DNA of 64,000 bases from NCBI RefSeq assembly GCF_021245725.1, contig NZ_JAJGSX010000029.1, positions 1 to 64,000 on the forward strand, written 5' to 3'. The position numbers and the translations under genes are program-made. Shown here piece by piece: positions 42,927-52,138 of the stretch (positions within the stretch are counted from its first letter, which is position 1; the number at the start of each line of letters is the position of its first letter). Below the pieces are notes generated by a model. That model saw only the letters and a program-made list of their open reading frames with translations, had not been told where the DNA came from and did not search any database. The stretch comes from Pseudonocardia sp. TRM90224 (GTDB taxonomy: Bacteria; Actinomycetota; Actinomycetes; Mycobacteriales; Pseudonocardiaceae).

Positions 42927-43923
42927 GGTGGTGCGCCCGCGCCCAGGCCGTCAGGTCGGACCAGCCGGTCACTGTCTCCGTTCCCCCGCTGGTGCTGAGG
43001 TGGAAGGTGGCGTCGCCCGCCGGCTCGACGACGACGTCCGACGGCTCGCCGCGCACCCGCCGCCAGCCCTCCCTGGCGAACGCGCGGGTGATCAGGGCGG
43101 CGGCCGGTTCGGTGGCGAGCACCTCCACCGTCGAAGAGCGGTCGGCCTCCAGTGCGAACGTCCCGGTGACCGCGTTGAACGCGAGCCCGGTGGTGTCGAA
43201 GACGGCGGCGACGGCGCCGTCGGCCACCAGGCTCTCCGGCGTCCCCGTATGCAGCACGCCGCCGCGGTCGACGAGCCACAGGTGGTCGGCGAGCCGCAGC
43301 GCCAGCTCGAGGTCGTGCGTGGAGACGACGACGCACATCCCCTGCTCCCGCGCCAGCCGCCGCAGCAGGCCGAGCAGCCCCACCCGCGCGGAGACGTCGA
43401 GGAACGCGCTGGGTTCGTCCAGCAGCAGCACCGACGGCTCCTGCGCCAGCGCGCGTGCGACGAGCACCCGCTGCCGCTCGCCGTCGGAGAGCTCGCCGAC
43501 CCGGCGCGCGGCGAGGTGCTCGGCGCCCACCGATTCGATCGCGCCCTCGACGACGGCGACGTCGCGCGCGTGCAGCACGCCGGTGGCCCCGGTGTGCGGG
43601 TGGCGGCCCAGTGACACGAGCTCGCGCGCGGTCAGCAGGCCGGCGTCGACCCGCTCGGTGAGCACGACGGCCAGCCGCAGCGCACGCTCGGCGGGGGCGA
43701 GGGCCAGCAGGTCGGCGCCGTCGAGTGCGACAGCCCCGGCGAGCGGTGGCTGCAGGCCGGCGACCGTGCGGAGCAACGTCGACTTGCCGGCGCCGTTCGG
43801 GCCGATCAGCGCCGTCAGGTCGCCGCGACGGGCCCGCGCGACGAGACCCTTCAGCACGGCTCGCTCGCCGCGACGGCCCGCGCGGTAGCCGACGGCGAGA
43901 TCGTCGAGCAGCAGCCCGTTCAC
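42877..43923 (-). CDS. Cobalamin/siderophore-type ABC ATPase (BtuD/FecE-like)
   Basis: This 348-residue ATPase starts with GTG (VNGLLLDDLAVGYRAGRRG) and has Walker A GPNGAGKSTLLRTVAG, signature LSDGERQRVLVARALAQEPS and Walker B VLLLDEPSAFLDVSAR. A C-terminal extension of about 100 residues goes beyond usual BtuD/FecE size. Its last 15 residues (VDNDVVVVRERSQQQ) are encoded by palindrome E. It overlaps the permease gene by four bases. Confidence 0.92.
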   Translation of the reverse strand: MNGLLLDDLAVGYRAGRRGERAVLKGLVARARRGDLTALIGPNGAGKSTLLRTVAGLQPPLAGAVALDGADLLALAPAERALRLAVVLTERVDAGLLTARELVSLGRHPHTGATGVLHARDVAVVEGAIESVGAEHLAARRVGELSDGERQRVLVARALAQEPSVLLLDEPSAFLDVSARVGLLGLLRRLAREQGMCVVVSTHDLELALRLADHLWLVDRGGVLHTGTPESLVADGAVAAVFDTTGLAFNAVTGTFALEADRSSTVEVLATEPAAALITRAFAREGWRRVRGEPSDVVVEPAGDATFHLSTSGGTETVTGWSDLTAWARAHHPVDNDVVVVRERSQQQ

Positions 43924-44963
43924 ACGACCGCTCCGGCGGCGAGCCGCCTGCTGCGCAGCAGCACCACGATCACCACCGGCGCGCCGGCGAGCGACGTCAC
44001 CACGTTCAGCGGGATCACCGTCTCCGAGCCGGGCGGGTGGCTGACGATCGAGCAGGCCAGCGCGGTGATCGCCCCGACGAGCGCGGTGGCGGGCAGCAGC
44101 ACGCGGTGGTCCGACGTGCCGATCGCCAGCCGCGCGAGGTGCGGGATCGCGATGCCGATGAACGCGATGGGCCCGCAGAAGGCGGTGACGGTGCCGGCCA
44201 GCAGCCCCGCGGAGACCGAAGCGCCGATCCGGACCCGGCCGACGTCGACGCCCATGCTGCGGGCGTAGCCGTCGCCGAGCAGCAGCGCGTTGAGCGACTT
44301 CACGAGCAGCACCGAGAGCCCCAGCCCCAGCGCGATCGCGGTGGCGAAGACCGGGAGGTCGTCGCGGGTGGTCGCGTCGACGCTGCCGAGGCCCCACACG
44401 AAGAACTGCTGCGCGATCCGCGGGTCGGTCCACACCAGCACCAGACTGATCATCGCCGACGTCACGGCGCCGATCATCACGCCGACGATCAGCAGCGTCA
44501 CCGCCGAGCGGGCCCAGCGCGCGAGCGTCAGCACGAGGGCCATCACGGCGGTCGCGCCGATCGCCGCCGCGGCGACGGCACCGAGCCGCCCGGCGCCGAC
44601 CAGCCCCGAGCCGAACGTCGCCCCGAACGCGGCCGCGGTGGTCGTCGCGAGGAAGACGGCCATGCCGAGGCTCGCACCGGAGCTGACGCCGAGGACGTAC
44701 GGGTCGGCGAGCGGGTTGCGGAAGAGCGTCTGCATGAGCAGGCCCGCGACGCCCAGCGCGGCCCCGACCAGCGCGGCGGTGATCGCCCTCGACAGGCGGA
44801 CGCTGCCGATGACCACCGTCCAGCGCGGGTCGGACGGCTCGGCGCCGACGAGCACGAGTGCGGTGTCGACGAGCGGGACGCTGACCGGCCCGAGCGCCAC
44901 CGCGAGCACGAACGCGATCGCACCGACGACCGCGAGGGCTGGCAGCAACCAGACTCGGCTCAC
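43920..44963 (-). CDS. FecCD-family ABC permease
   Basis: This 347-residue permease of iron-siderophore/vitamin B12 importers has about ten helices, with LGVSSGASLGMAVFLATTTA, ARSMGVDVGRVRIGASVSAG and GPIAFIGIAIPHLARLAIG, the FecCD signatures. It overlaps the substrate-binding protein gene by four bases upstream and the ATPase downstream. One permease gene suggests a homodimer. Confidence 0.95.
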   Translation of the reverse strand: MSRVWLLPALAVVGAIAFVLAVALGPVSVPLVDTALVLVGAEPSDPRWTVVIGSVRLSRAITAALVGAALGVAGLLMQTLFRNPLADPYVLGVSSGASLGMAVFLATTTAAAFGATFGSGLVGAGRLGAVAAAAIGATAVMALVLTLARWARSAVTLLIVGVMIGAVTSAMISLVLVWTDPRIAQQFFVWGLGSVDATTRDDLPVFATAIALGLGLSVLLVKSLNALLLGDGYARSMGVDVGRVRIGASVSAGLLAGTVTAFCGPIAFIGIAIPHLARLAIGTSDHRVLLPATALVGAITALACSIVSHPPGSETVIPLNVVTSLAGAPVVIVVLLRSRRLAAGAVV

Positions 44964-46141
44964 CCGCTCGCCTGCTGGTAGTAGACGAACTGGTGGCCCG
45001 GCATCAGCTCAGGGTGCAGCACGGCGACGATGTCGGCGAGGATCTCGTCGGGGTGGGTGACACCGCGCTCGAAGACGTCGTTCCCGCCGGTCGGGCCCTT
45101 GAGCTTGTCGCGGGTCCAGATCGTGCCGGTGCGCACGGCCGTCAGGTCGGCGTAGCGCGGATCGGCCGCGACGGCCGCCGCGCGGGTCGGGAGCGGGCCG
45201 TCGGTCAGCCACGTCGGCGCGCTGCCGTCGGTCGCGAACACCGTCTCGAAGTCCTTCGGCACCGAGCCGACGATCGGGTTGTCGCGCTCCGACCACGTCG
45301 CGCCGGCGTCCCGGAAGAGGACGCCGGCCGTGCCGCCGCCGGTGGGGACGGACCACGTGCCCTGGAAGAGCGAGCCGATCAGCACCGGCGCCGGTGGCAC
45401 CGCGGCCGCCTTCGCGGCGGTCCCGGTGTAGCGCTGCTCGATGCCGTCGAAGACGCGGGCGGCGTCGACCTCGTGCCCGGTCAGCGCGCCCATGATCTTG
45501 ATCCACTCGGCCTGGCCGAGCGGGCTCGCCTCGAGGTACTCGGCCCAGCCGATGACCGGGATGCCGGCACCCCGCAGGGCGGGGAACGCCGGGTTGTCGG
45601 CGCCCTGGCTGAGCAGGACGTCCGGCTCGGCCGTGACCACCGCTTCGGTGTTGATCTGCGCGTCGGGCGCGAACGCGGCGACGCCACCCGCGGCGATCTT
45701 CGCGCGAACCTCGGCGCCGGAGACGAAGTCGGGAGCCGCGACCCCGGTGAGCACGTCGAGCGCGCCGATCTCGACGATCATCGGCAGCTGCGTCGTCGAC
45801 TCGGAGTAGAGGCTGCGCACGGGCGTCTCGACGACCGGCGCCGCGGCCAGCTGCGACGGCAGCTGCGGCTTCGGGGCACCACACTTGAGCAGCACGTACG
45901 ACTCGGGCGCCGCGCCGGGGAACGGCTGGCGAACCGTGAGCACCTGGTAGCTGCGCTCGTAGGTGAGCGTGACGTTGCGGGCGTGCGCGAGCTCCGCCTT
46001 GACCGGGAAGTAGTCGGTGGCGGGGTCGAACGCCGTGATGCAGCCGGGGCGATCGGGCGCCGGCGCGGTCGCGGGCGGTGCGGCGCAGGCGCCGAATACG
46101 AGCAGGGCAGCGACCGCGAGCGCAGCGGAGACGTGCTTCAT
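44960..46141 (-). CDS. Fe-siderophore/B12-type ABC substrate-binding lipoprotein
   Basis: This 393-residue lipoprotein has lipobox LLVFGACAAPP. It has the two-lobed TroA-like fold of siderophore/cobalamin binding proteins, with ALDVLTGVAAPDFVSGAEVR, EPDVLLSQGADNPAFPALRG and PVIGWAEYLEASPLGQAEWI. ATG 46141 is used. It heads the operon of binding protein, permease and ATPase. A perfect palindrome lies 11 bases upstream. Whether the cargo is a siderophore, cobalamin or another chelate is unsettled; no Fur or Zur box is evident. Confidence 0.88.
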   Translation of the reverse strand: MKHVSAALAVAALLVFGACAAPPATAPAPDRPGCITAFDPATDYFPVKAELAHARNVTLTYERSYQVLTVRQPFPGAAPESYVLLKCGAPKPQLPSQLAAAPVVETPVRSLYSESTTQLPMIVEIGALDVLTGVAAPDFVSGAEVRAKIAAGGVAAFAPDAQINTEAVVTAEPDVLLSQGADNPAFPALRGAGIPVIGWAEYLEASPLGQAEWIKIMGALTGHEVDAARVFDGIEQRYTGTAAKAAAVPPAPVLIGSLFQGTWSVPTGGGTAGVLFRDAGATWSERDNPIVGSVPKDFETVFATDGSAPTWLTDGPLPTRAAAVAADPRYADLTAVRTGTIWTRDKLKGPTGGNDVFERGVTHPDEILADIVAVLHPELMPGHQFVYYQQASG

Positions 46142-46151
46142 GTCCGTCCTT

Positions 46152-46165
46152 TGAACAGCTGTTCA
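46152..46165. promoter_or_regulatory. Perfect palindrome upstream of the importer
   Basis: TGAACAGCTGTTCA is a 14-base perfect palindrome just upstream of the importer start and about 107 bases before the GH6 start. TetR- or LuxR-like repressors use such sites. It does not match the usual Fur or IdeR consensus. Its position close to the importer start suggests control of that operon. Confidence 0.5.
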
Positions 46166-46272
46166 GATGAGTGATTCTCACACGGACCCCGATCCGGGAT
46201 CTTCTCCCGAAACGCCACGCGACCCGGTGGCCCTCTGCAACGCTTCGACCACAGGTTCTGGAGGTGCGCACG

Positions 46273-47343
46273 ATGGCTGTCGGGCTCCCCACGCTTGCTG
46301 CGGCCTTGCTGGCGGCGGCCACGCTCGCGCCGGCGGGCAGCGCGCCCCTCGACTGCTCGCAGGTCGGGCAGCCCGCCACCGAACAGCTCCGGTCCGGCGA
46401 GGCCGTCGTGCTCGTCGTGCGGTGCGCACCCGCGCCGGCCCGATCCGTCTCTCCCAAGCCGTTCTACGTCGACCCGACCACCCCCGCCGCCCAGCAGGTG
46501 CGCGAGTGGGAGAGCGACGGCCGCGCCGGCGACGCCGCCCAGCTGCGCAAGCTCGCCGACCAGCCACAACCGCTCTGGGTGACCGCCGACGCCGGCTCGG
46601 TGGAGGCCGAGGTCGCCGAGTACGTCGGGCGGGCGGAGCAGGCGGGCGCGCGGCCGCTGCTCGTCGGCTACAACATCCCCGACCGCGACTGCGGCAGCTA
46701 CTCCGGCGGCGGGGCCGGCGACGCCGAGAGCTACCGGCAGTGGGCGGCCGCGTTCGCGGCGGGGCTGAAGGGCTCGGGACTGAAGAGCAGGGACGCGCTC
46801 GTCGTGCTGGAGCCGGACGCCATCCCGCACCAGCTCTCCGGCTGCGCCGGCGGCGGCGAGGAGCGGTACGCGCTGCTCTCCGACGCCACCGACGCGCTCA
46901 CCGCCGCCGGCGCCGACGTCTACATCGACGCCGGTCATCCCGGCTTCACGGGCGACCCCGTCGCGACCGCGGACGCGCTCGAACGGGCCGGCGTCCGGCG
47001 CGCCGCCGGGTTCAGCCTGAACGTCTCCAACTTCATCTCCACCCAGGAGAACATCGAGTACGGCACCGCGATCTCGAAGCGGCTGGGCGGCGCGCACTTC
47101 GTCATCGACACCAGCCGCAACGGCGCCGCCGACCCACCGGAGTCGACCGGCGGCGCCCCGGAGTGGTGCAACCCACCCGGCCGACTGCTCGGCGTCCCAC
47201 CAACCACCGAGACCGGGAACCCGCTGGTCGACGCCCTGCTCTGGGTCAAGCGCCCCGGCGAGTCGGACGGCGCGTGCCGCGACTCCGACCCGCCGGCCGG
47301 CGGCTGGTTCCCCGAGTACGCCCTCGACCTCACCCGCGGCTGA
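46273..47343 (+). CDS. Secreted glycoside hydrolase family 6 enzyme
   Basis: This 356-residue protein has a signal peptide (MAVGLPTLAAALLAAATLAP) and a GH6 catalytic domain. The acid Asp is in IPDRDCGSYSGGGAGD, a second conserved Asp in VVLEPDAIPHQLSG, and the FSLNVSNFISTQENIEYG and EWCNPPGRLLG segments also match. It should cut beta-1,4-glucans outside the cell. No cellulose-binding module is present. GGAGG at 46260 supports the ATG at 46273. It is convergent with metE across the repeat array. Confidence 0.92.
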   Translation: MAVGLPTLAAALLAAATLAPAGSAPLDCSQVGQPATEQLRSGEAVVLVVRCAPAPARSVSPKPFYVDPTTPAAQQVREWESDGRAGDAAQLRKLADQPQPLWVTADAGSVEAEVAEYVGRAEQAGARPLLVGYNIPDRDCGSYSGGGAGDAESYRQWAAAFAAGLKGSGLKSRDALVVLEPDAIPHQLSGCAGGGEERYALLSDATDALTAAGADVYIDAGHPGFTGDPVATADALERAGVRRAAGFSLNVSNFISTQENIEYGTAISKRLGGAHFVIDTSRNGAADPPESTGGAPEWCNPPGRLLGVPPTTETGNPLVDALLWVKRPGESDGACRDSDPPAGGWFPEYALDLTRG

Positions 47344-47351
47344 GCCCCCAC

Positions 47352-47645
47352 CAACAGCGAGTCCCCCGCCCCACCCGGCGAGTCCCCCGTCCCGGTCGGC
47401 GAGTCCCACGTCCCGGTCGGCGAGTCCCACGTCCCGGTCGGCGAGTCCCACGTTTCAGTCGGCGAGTCCCACGTTTCAGTCGCGCCGTGCACGCGCGAGT
47501 CCGGCTGCGCCGACGTGAGACTCACGCACCGCAACGCGGCACTCGCCCGCTGGAACGCGGGACACGCCCGCCGAAACGCGGGACTCGCGCGCTGGAACGT
47601 GGGACACGCGCGCTGGAACGTGGGACTCGCGCGCCGAGACGTGGG
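47352..47645. repeat. Two mirror-image tandem arrays (about 21-bp units)
   Basis: Left block (to about 47485): GGCGAGTCCCACGTCCCGGT and close variants repeat about six times in one direction. Right block (from about 47520): units such as GAACGTGGGACTCGCGCGC run in the opposite sense about six times. The two blocks are thus inverted relative to each other and could form a very large hairpin. They fill the 310-base gap between convergent GH6 and metE, where nothing else is visible. Confidence 0.85.
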
Positions 47646-47653
47646 ACTCGCGG

Positions 47654-49906
47654 CTACGGGCGGACGGCGCGGGCTGCGGCGACGAGGTTGCGGAGGGCGG
47701 CGGTCACCTCCCGCTCGCCGCGGGTCTTGAGCCCGCAGTCGGGGTTGGCCCACAGGCGGTCGGGTGTGACCCACGTGCCGGCCGCGCTGAGCAGCCGCTC
47801 GATCTCGGCGGTGCTGGGCACCTGGGGCGAGTGGACGTCGTAGACGCCGGGGCCGATTCCTCGCGTCACACCGGTGCCCAGCTGCTCCAGCTCGGCCATG
47901 CTCGACCGGGCCGCCTCCACCGTGGTGACGTCGGCGTCGAGGGCGTCGATGGCAGGCACCACGACCTCGAACTCCGAGTAGCACAGGTGGGTGTGCACCT
48001 GGGTGGAGTCGGCCACCCCACCCGTGACGAGCCGGAACGCGTCGACCGACCACTCCAGGTAGGCCGGCTGCGCCGCCGCGCGCAGCGGGAGCAGCTCACG
48101 CAGCGCCGGCTCGTCGACCTGGATCACCCGCAGCCCCGCGGCCTCGAGGTCACGCACCTCGTCGCGCAGCGCGAGCCCGACCTGACGTGCCGTCTCGCCG
48201 AGCGGCTGGTCGGCGCGCACGAACGACCAGGCGAGGATGGTGACGGGCCCGGTCAGCATCGCCTTGACCGGCTTCGACGTGAGCGACTGCGCGTAGGAGC
48301 TCCACCCGACGGTGATCGGCGCCGGCCGGGACACGTCGGCGTAGAGCACCGGCGGCCGGACGCACCGCGTGCCGTACGACTGCACCCAGCCGTTCTGCGT
48401 GATGGCGAACCCGGCGAGGTTCTCCGCGAAGTACTGCACCATGTCGTTGCGCTCGGGCTCACCGTGCACGAGGACGTCGAGGCCGATCTCCTCCTGCAGC
48501 CGGATCACGCGCTCGATCTCGGCCCGCATCCTCGACTCGTACGCGGCGTCGTCGAGCGTGCCGGACCGGTGCGCCGCGCGGTCCTTGCGGATCTGCGCGG
48601 TCTGCGGGAACGAGCCGATCGTCGTGGTCGGGACGGGCCCGAGCGCGAGGTGGCTGCGTTGTGCAGCGGTACGGGCGTCGGCGCTGCCGCGGCGGTAGTG
48701 GTCGGCGCCGAGCGTGTCGAGGCGGGCCCGCACGTGCTCGTCACGTTCGTCGGCCCGGTCGACCGCTCGCAGTGCCTTCGCCGCAGCGAACTCGCTCGCA
48801 ACGGCGTCACGGCCCTCGTGCAGCGCCCTGCCGAGCAGCACCACCTCCTCGACCTTCTGCGCGGCGAACGCCAGCCGGTCCTTGACGACGCCGAGCGCGG
48901 GTTCGCCCTCGACGTCGTACGGCACGTGCAGCAGCGAGCACGACGTCGCGATCTCCACCCGCCCGGCGGTGCCGAGCAGCGTCGCCGCGGTGCCGAGCGC
49001 GACGTCGAGATCGGTGCGCCAGACGTTGCGGCCGTCGACCACCCCGGCCAGCACGGTCTTCTCGCGCAGAGCGGGCAGCGCCGCGGCCGCCGACAGATCG
49101 GACGCGCCGGCGACCAGGTCGAGCGAGATCGCCTCGACCGGGCTCTCGGCGAGCACCTGCAACGCGGGCCCCAGGTCGCCGTAGTAGGCCGCGACCAGGA
49201 TCTTGGGCCGCGCCGCAACCGCGCCGAGCGCCCGGTAGGCCGTGCCGAGCGCGGCGAGCTCGCGCCCCGAGCGGTCGGCGACGAACGCCGGCTCGTCGAG
49301 CTGCACCCAGGACGCGCCGGCCGCGGCCAGCTCGCCCAGGAGCTCGGCGTAGACCTCGACGAGCCGGTCGAGCAGGTCGAGCGGGTCCACCCCGTGCCCC
49401 TTGGCCATCAGCAGGAAGCTGACCGGGCCCAGCAGCACCGGGCGCGTCTCGACGCCGGCCGCGCGGGCCTCCCGGTACTCGTCGACGGGCTTGCGGTCGG
49501 CGAGCCGCAGCGCCGTGTCCGGGCCCAGCTCGGGCACGAGGTAGTGGTAGTTGGTGTCGAAGAACTTGGTCAGCTCCAGCGGCGCGACGCCGTCGGTGCC
49601 GCGGGCCATCGCGAACAGGGTGTCGATGTCGGAGCGCCCGAGTTCGGCGAACCGCGCCGGCACGGCGCCGACCGTTCGTGCCATGTCGAGCACGTGGTCG
49701 TAATAGGAGAACGTGTTGCTCGACACGGAGCCGAGCCCCGCGTCGCGCAGCCCGGTCCAGGTGCTGCGGCGCAGCTCGGCCGCGGCGGCCCGCAGGCCGT
49801 CCTCGCCGAGGGTGCCGGCCCAGTACCGCTCGACGGCGCGCTTGAGCTCCCGGTCGGGCCCGATGCGCGGGTAGCCGAGGACGGTCGATCCGATCTGTTG
49901 AGTCAC
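47654..49906 (-). CDS. metE: Cobalamin-independent methionine synthase
   Basis: This 750-residue enzyme matches MetE in length and motifs. The N-terminal half includes [20 protein letters not shown]. The catalytic half contains the zinc ligands in HTHLCYSEF and in [14 protein letters not shown] near the end, with the substrate segment [19 protein letters not shown]. It transfers the methyl group of methyl-tetrahydropteroylglutamate to homocysteine. GTG 49906 is chosen because [16 protein letters not shown] matches the family N-terminus and GGAG precedes it. The cobalamin riboswitch upstream explains regulation: B12 turns it off. Confidence 0.97.
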   Translation of the reverse strand: MTQQIGSTVLGYPRIGPDRELKRAVERYWAGTLGEDGLRAAAAELRRSTWTGLRDAGLGSVSSNTFSYYDHVLDMARTVGAVPARFAELGRSDIDTLFAMARGTDGVAPLELTKFFDTNYHYLVPELGPDTALRLADRKPVDEYREARAAGVETRPVLLGPVSFLLMAKGHGVDPLDLLDRLVEVYAELLGELAAAGASWVQLDEPAFVADRSGRELAALGTAYRALGAVAARPKILVAAYYGDLGPALQVLAESPVEAISLDLVAGASDLSAAAALPALREKTVLAGVVDGRNVWRTDLDVALGTAATLLGTAGRVEIATSCSLLHVPYDVEGEPALGVVKDRLAFAAQKVEEVVLLGRALHEGRDAVASEFAAAKALRAVDRADERDEHVRARLDTLGADHYRRGSADARTAAQRSHLALGPVPTTTIGSFPQTAQIRKDRAAHRSGTLDDAAYESRMRAEIERVIRLQEEIGLDVLVHGEPERNDMVQYFAENLAGFAITQNGWVQSYGTRCVRPPVLYADVSRPAPITVGWSSYAQSLTSKPVKAMLTGPVTILAWSFVRADQPLGETARQVGLALRDEVRDLEAAGLRVIQVDEPALRELLPLRAAAQPAYLEWSVDAFRLVTGGVADSTQVHTHLCYSEFEVVVPAIDALDADVTTVEAARSSMAELEQLGTGVTRGIGPGVYDVHSPQVPSTAEIERLLSAAGTWVTPDRLWANPDCGLKTRGEREVTAALRNLVAAARAVRP

Positions 49907-50030
49907 TGCTCTCTCCTCGCGAGCGTGCGGGACGACCCACCGGAACGCGGGCAGCACGAGGAGACCGAGTGGTCCACTCGGCCCTCCCACGAGGCCGACG
50001 GATCTGCGCGCACCGGAAGGTGCACGCACC

Positions 50031-50225
50031 GGCGGCAGGTATTCGGACTCGCGGGCACCGCCGGACCTTCGTCCGGCGACCTACCGGCCGTCGCTTCCCA
50101 GGTCCTGCGACCCAGTGCTCGTTGACGGCTGTCGTTCCCGCTCACCGCTGCGGGGCAGTCCCGGACTCTCACCGGGTTCCCTCTTGCCTCGGATCTGCAC
50201 CACCATCTCGTGCATAGCCGAACCA
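50031..50225 (-). promoter_or_regulatory. Cobalamin riboswitch of metE
   Basis: Read on the minus strand, this leader has the cobalamin riboswitch landmarks in order: GAGGGAACCCGGTGAGAGTC, CGGGACTGCCCCGCAGCGGT, the CACTGGG segment, GGGAAGCGACGGCCGGTAGG, and the B12 box AGTCCGAATACCTGCC. A downstream hairpin CCGAGTGGTCCACTCGG (49965-49981) lies before the metE start and could be part of the expression platform. Binding of adenosyl- or methylcobalamin would switch metE off when the B12-dependent synthase can work. Confidence 0.95.
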
Positions 50226-50238
50226 CCAGCAGACCGGA

Positions 50239-50814
50239 CTATAGATGAGTTGCAGCCCGATCCGCGGAATCGTGATCAAGGAGGTCGGCGAATGCCGCCG
50301 CGGCGGCGTCGACCCGTGCCGGGCGCGAGGTGACGAGACTGTCGAGGAGCAGACCGTCGACGGTGTCGAGGATGAGGTCGGCGAGGGGCTCCACGCGTGG
50401 CTGGGGGATGGCGAGTTCGGCCAGTCCGGTGCGCAGCATGATCAGCCACGGTTCGCGGGATTGTTCATGGGCGGAGCGCCAGCCGTCCGACTCGTGCACC
50501 GACAGGACGCACATCTGCAGGTACAGACGCATCGCGCCGTGCGCGACGGGGTCGTTCACGACCCGCCAGGCGTAGCGCACGAGATCACCGACGGTCCGCA
50601 CGGGCGGATCTGCCTCGTCGATGGACTCGGCCAGACGGCGGTTGGCCAGGGCGACCACCTCGGCGATCAACGTCTCCTTGTTGGCGAAGTGGTAGATCAG
50701 CATGCGGTCGCTGGTGCCCAGCGCCGCAGCGAGCGGGCGCAGCGACAGCCCGATCAGCCCGTGCTCGAGCACGTAGGCCAGTGCACCTTCGGTGAGCGCG
50801 GCGCGGCGGTCCAC
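50239..50814 (-). CDS. TetR-family repressor
   Basis: This 191-residue TetR regulator has the HTH LSLRPLAAALGTSDRMLIYH near residues 24-43 and FANKETLIAEVVALANRRL after it. Its ligand-binding domain is typical in length. It is divergent from the small membrane protein at 50881. Two copies of a palindrome lie between the two starts, the expected operator. It probably controls that neighbour and itself. Confidence 0.92.
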   Translation of the reverse strand: MDRRAALTEGALAYVLEHGLIGLSLRPLAAALGTSDRMLIYHFANKETLIAEVVALANRRLAESIDEADPPVRTVGDLVRYAWRVVNDPVAHGAMRLYLQMCVLSVHESDGWRSAHEQSREPWLIMLRTGLAELAIPQPRVEPLADLILDTVDGLLLDSLVTSRPARVDAAAAAFADLLDHDSADRAATHL

Positions 50815-50823
50815 CCGCGGACT

Positions 50824-50860
50824 GTAGCAACTGCTTCACATTGGATGTAGCGACTGCTAC
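50824..50860. promoter_or_regulatory. Twin TetR-type operator
   Basis: GTAGCAACTGCTTC (50824-50837) and GTAGCGACTGCTAC (50847-50860) are two copies of the same dyad, 23 bases apart start to start. The second copy is nearly perfect. They lie in the 66-base gap between the TetR gene and the membrane protein gene, suggesting cooperative repression of a divergent promoter. Confidence 0.65.
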
Positions 50861-50880
50861 GTTTTCGGAGGTCGAGAGGA

Positions 50881-51297
50881 GTGACCGTGACGACGTCGCG
50901 CTCTACCCGGTTCGATCTGCGTGTCCTGCTTCGTGGGGATGCGGTGTTCGAGTGCGTCTTGGCAGCGGGGTGTCTGTGGCTGGCCATCGGGCTGCCCGCC
51001 GCCGGCGCCTGGGCATCGCCGCCCTGGCTGGGCCGTCCCGCCCTGCTCGTGGTGGCGGTGGTACTGCTGGCCGCCGCCGGCGCGCTGTGGTGGCTGTCGA
51101 GCCGGAACGATCCCGCCGCAGCACGGGTGGTCGCCGTGGCCAATGCGGTGACGGCAACCCTGATCGCCGTCTGGGCCGTTCTCGGCGGCGGCGCCGGCGG
51201 ATCCCTCCGCGTCAGCCTGGCGGTGGTCGCTGTCCTGCTCGCCGGGCTCGCCGCAGCGCAATGGCACCGCTCACACCTGCACCGATCCGCTACCTGA
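50881..51297 (+). CDS. Small membrane protein
   Basis: This 138-residue protein has four hydrophobic helices (for example LLVVAVVLLAAAGALWWLSS and LAVVAVLLAGLAAAQWH), with a short hydrophilic start. No family is recognised. GTG 50881 follows GGTCGAGAGGA. Divergent from the TetR repressor with twin operators; it is the probable target. It could be a small efflux or stress membrane protein. Confidence 0.75.
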   Translation: MTVTTSRSTRFDLRVLLRGDAVFECVLAAGCLWLAIGLPAAGAWASPPWLGRPALLVVAVVLLAAAGALWWLSSRNDPAAARVVAVANAVTATLIAVWAVLGGGAGGSLRVSLAVVAVLLAGLAAAQWHRSHLHRSAT

Positions 51298-51357
51298 CCC
51301 AGCGCAGCGAAGGTTGAGGACAATGCTGCGGTCCCACGCGTGACGGGAGGAGCAGAG

Positions 51358-52137
51358 ATGGATCACACGGTCGACTGCAACGGGATCACGGTGCACTACG
51401 AGGACCACGGCACGGGGGCGCCGATCGTCCTGCTGCACGGCGGGCTGGTGACCGCCCGGATGATGTGGGGACCGCACATCGAGATGTTCGCGGCGGCGCA
51501 CCGCGTGCTCGCGCCGGACACGCGCGGGCACGGCCGCACCGACAACCCGGCCGGCAGCCTGCGTTACGAGCAGTTCGCCGACGACACCGCGGCGTTCATC
51601 GCGGCGCTCGGCCTGGAGCGGCCCGTCGTCGTCGGGTACAGCGACGGTGCGCAGACCGCGCTCGAGCTGGCGCTGCGGCATCCCGACGCGGCAGGCGCGG
51701 TGGCGCTCGGCGGGATCGTCGTCGAACAGGACGCCGACTACGCGGCGATGCTGGAGAGCCTCGGCATGGCGGTGCCCGGCCAGGTCGACGTCGACCGGCT
51801 CCGGGGGACCGTCGGCGACTTCGCCGACGCCGTGATCGAGCTGCACGGGGACCGCTGGCGGGCGCTGCTGGAGGAGACGAGCGTGCTCTGGCACAACGTC
51901 CCGGAGTACTCCGACGAGACCCTCGCCACGGTCTCCCTGCCGACGCTCGTGCTCACCGGCGACGCCGACACCGCGGCGTTCGCCCAGGCGCACCGGATCG
52001 TCCAGGCGGTGCCCGGCGCCGAGCTGGCCGTCCTGCCGGGCGCCGACCACGGCGGCGCGATCACCCGGCCGCTCTTCACGCACGTCGTTCTCGACTTCGT
52101 GGAGCGGGTCGCGCCGACGAAGGTCGCCGAGGACTGA
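51358..52137 (+). CDS. Alpha/beta hydrolase
   Basis: This 259-residue cytosolic hydrolase has APIVLLHGGLVTARMMWGPH (oxyanion region), DTRGHGRTDNPAGSLRYEQF, nucleophile elbow VVGYSDGAQTALE (Ser), the acid in LVLTGDADTAAF and the final His in LPGADHGGAITRPLF. All three catalytic residues are present. It resembles haloperoxidase/lactonase-type hydrolases. GGAGGAG precedes ATG 51358. Immediately followed (1 base) by the LigT-like gene. Confidence 0.92.
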   Translation: MDHTVDCNGITVHYEDHGTGAPIVLLHGGLVTARMMWGPHIEMFAAAHRVLAPDTRGHGRTDNPAGSLRYEQFADDTAAFIAALGLERPVVVGYSDGAQTALELALRHPDAAGAVALGGIVVEQDADYAAMLESLGMAVPGQVDVDRLRGTVGDFADAVIELHGDRWRALLEETSVLWHNVPEYSDETLATVSLPTLVLTGDADTAAFAQAHRIVQAVPGAELAVLPGADHGGAITRPLFTHVVLDFVERVAPTKVAED

Positions 52138-52138
52138 C

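Noticed and set aside
43920-46141. Cobalamin riboswitch for the importer
   Set aside because: No riboswitch landmarks lie in the gap before 46141.
47352-47645. CRISPR array between GH6 and metE
   Set aside because: Units are contiguous, variable and occur in both orientations; no cas genes.
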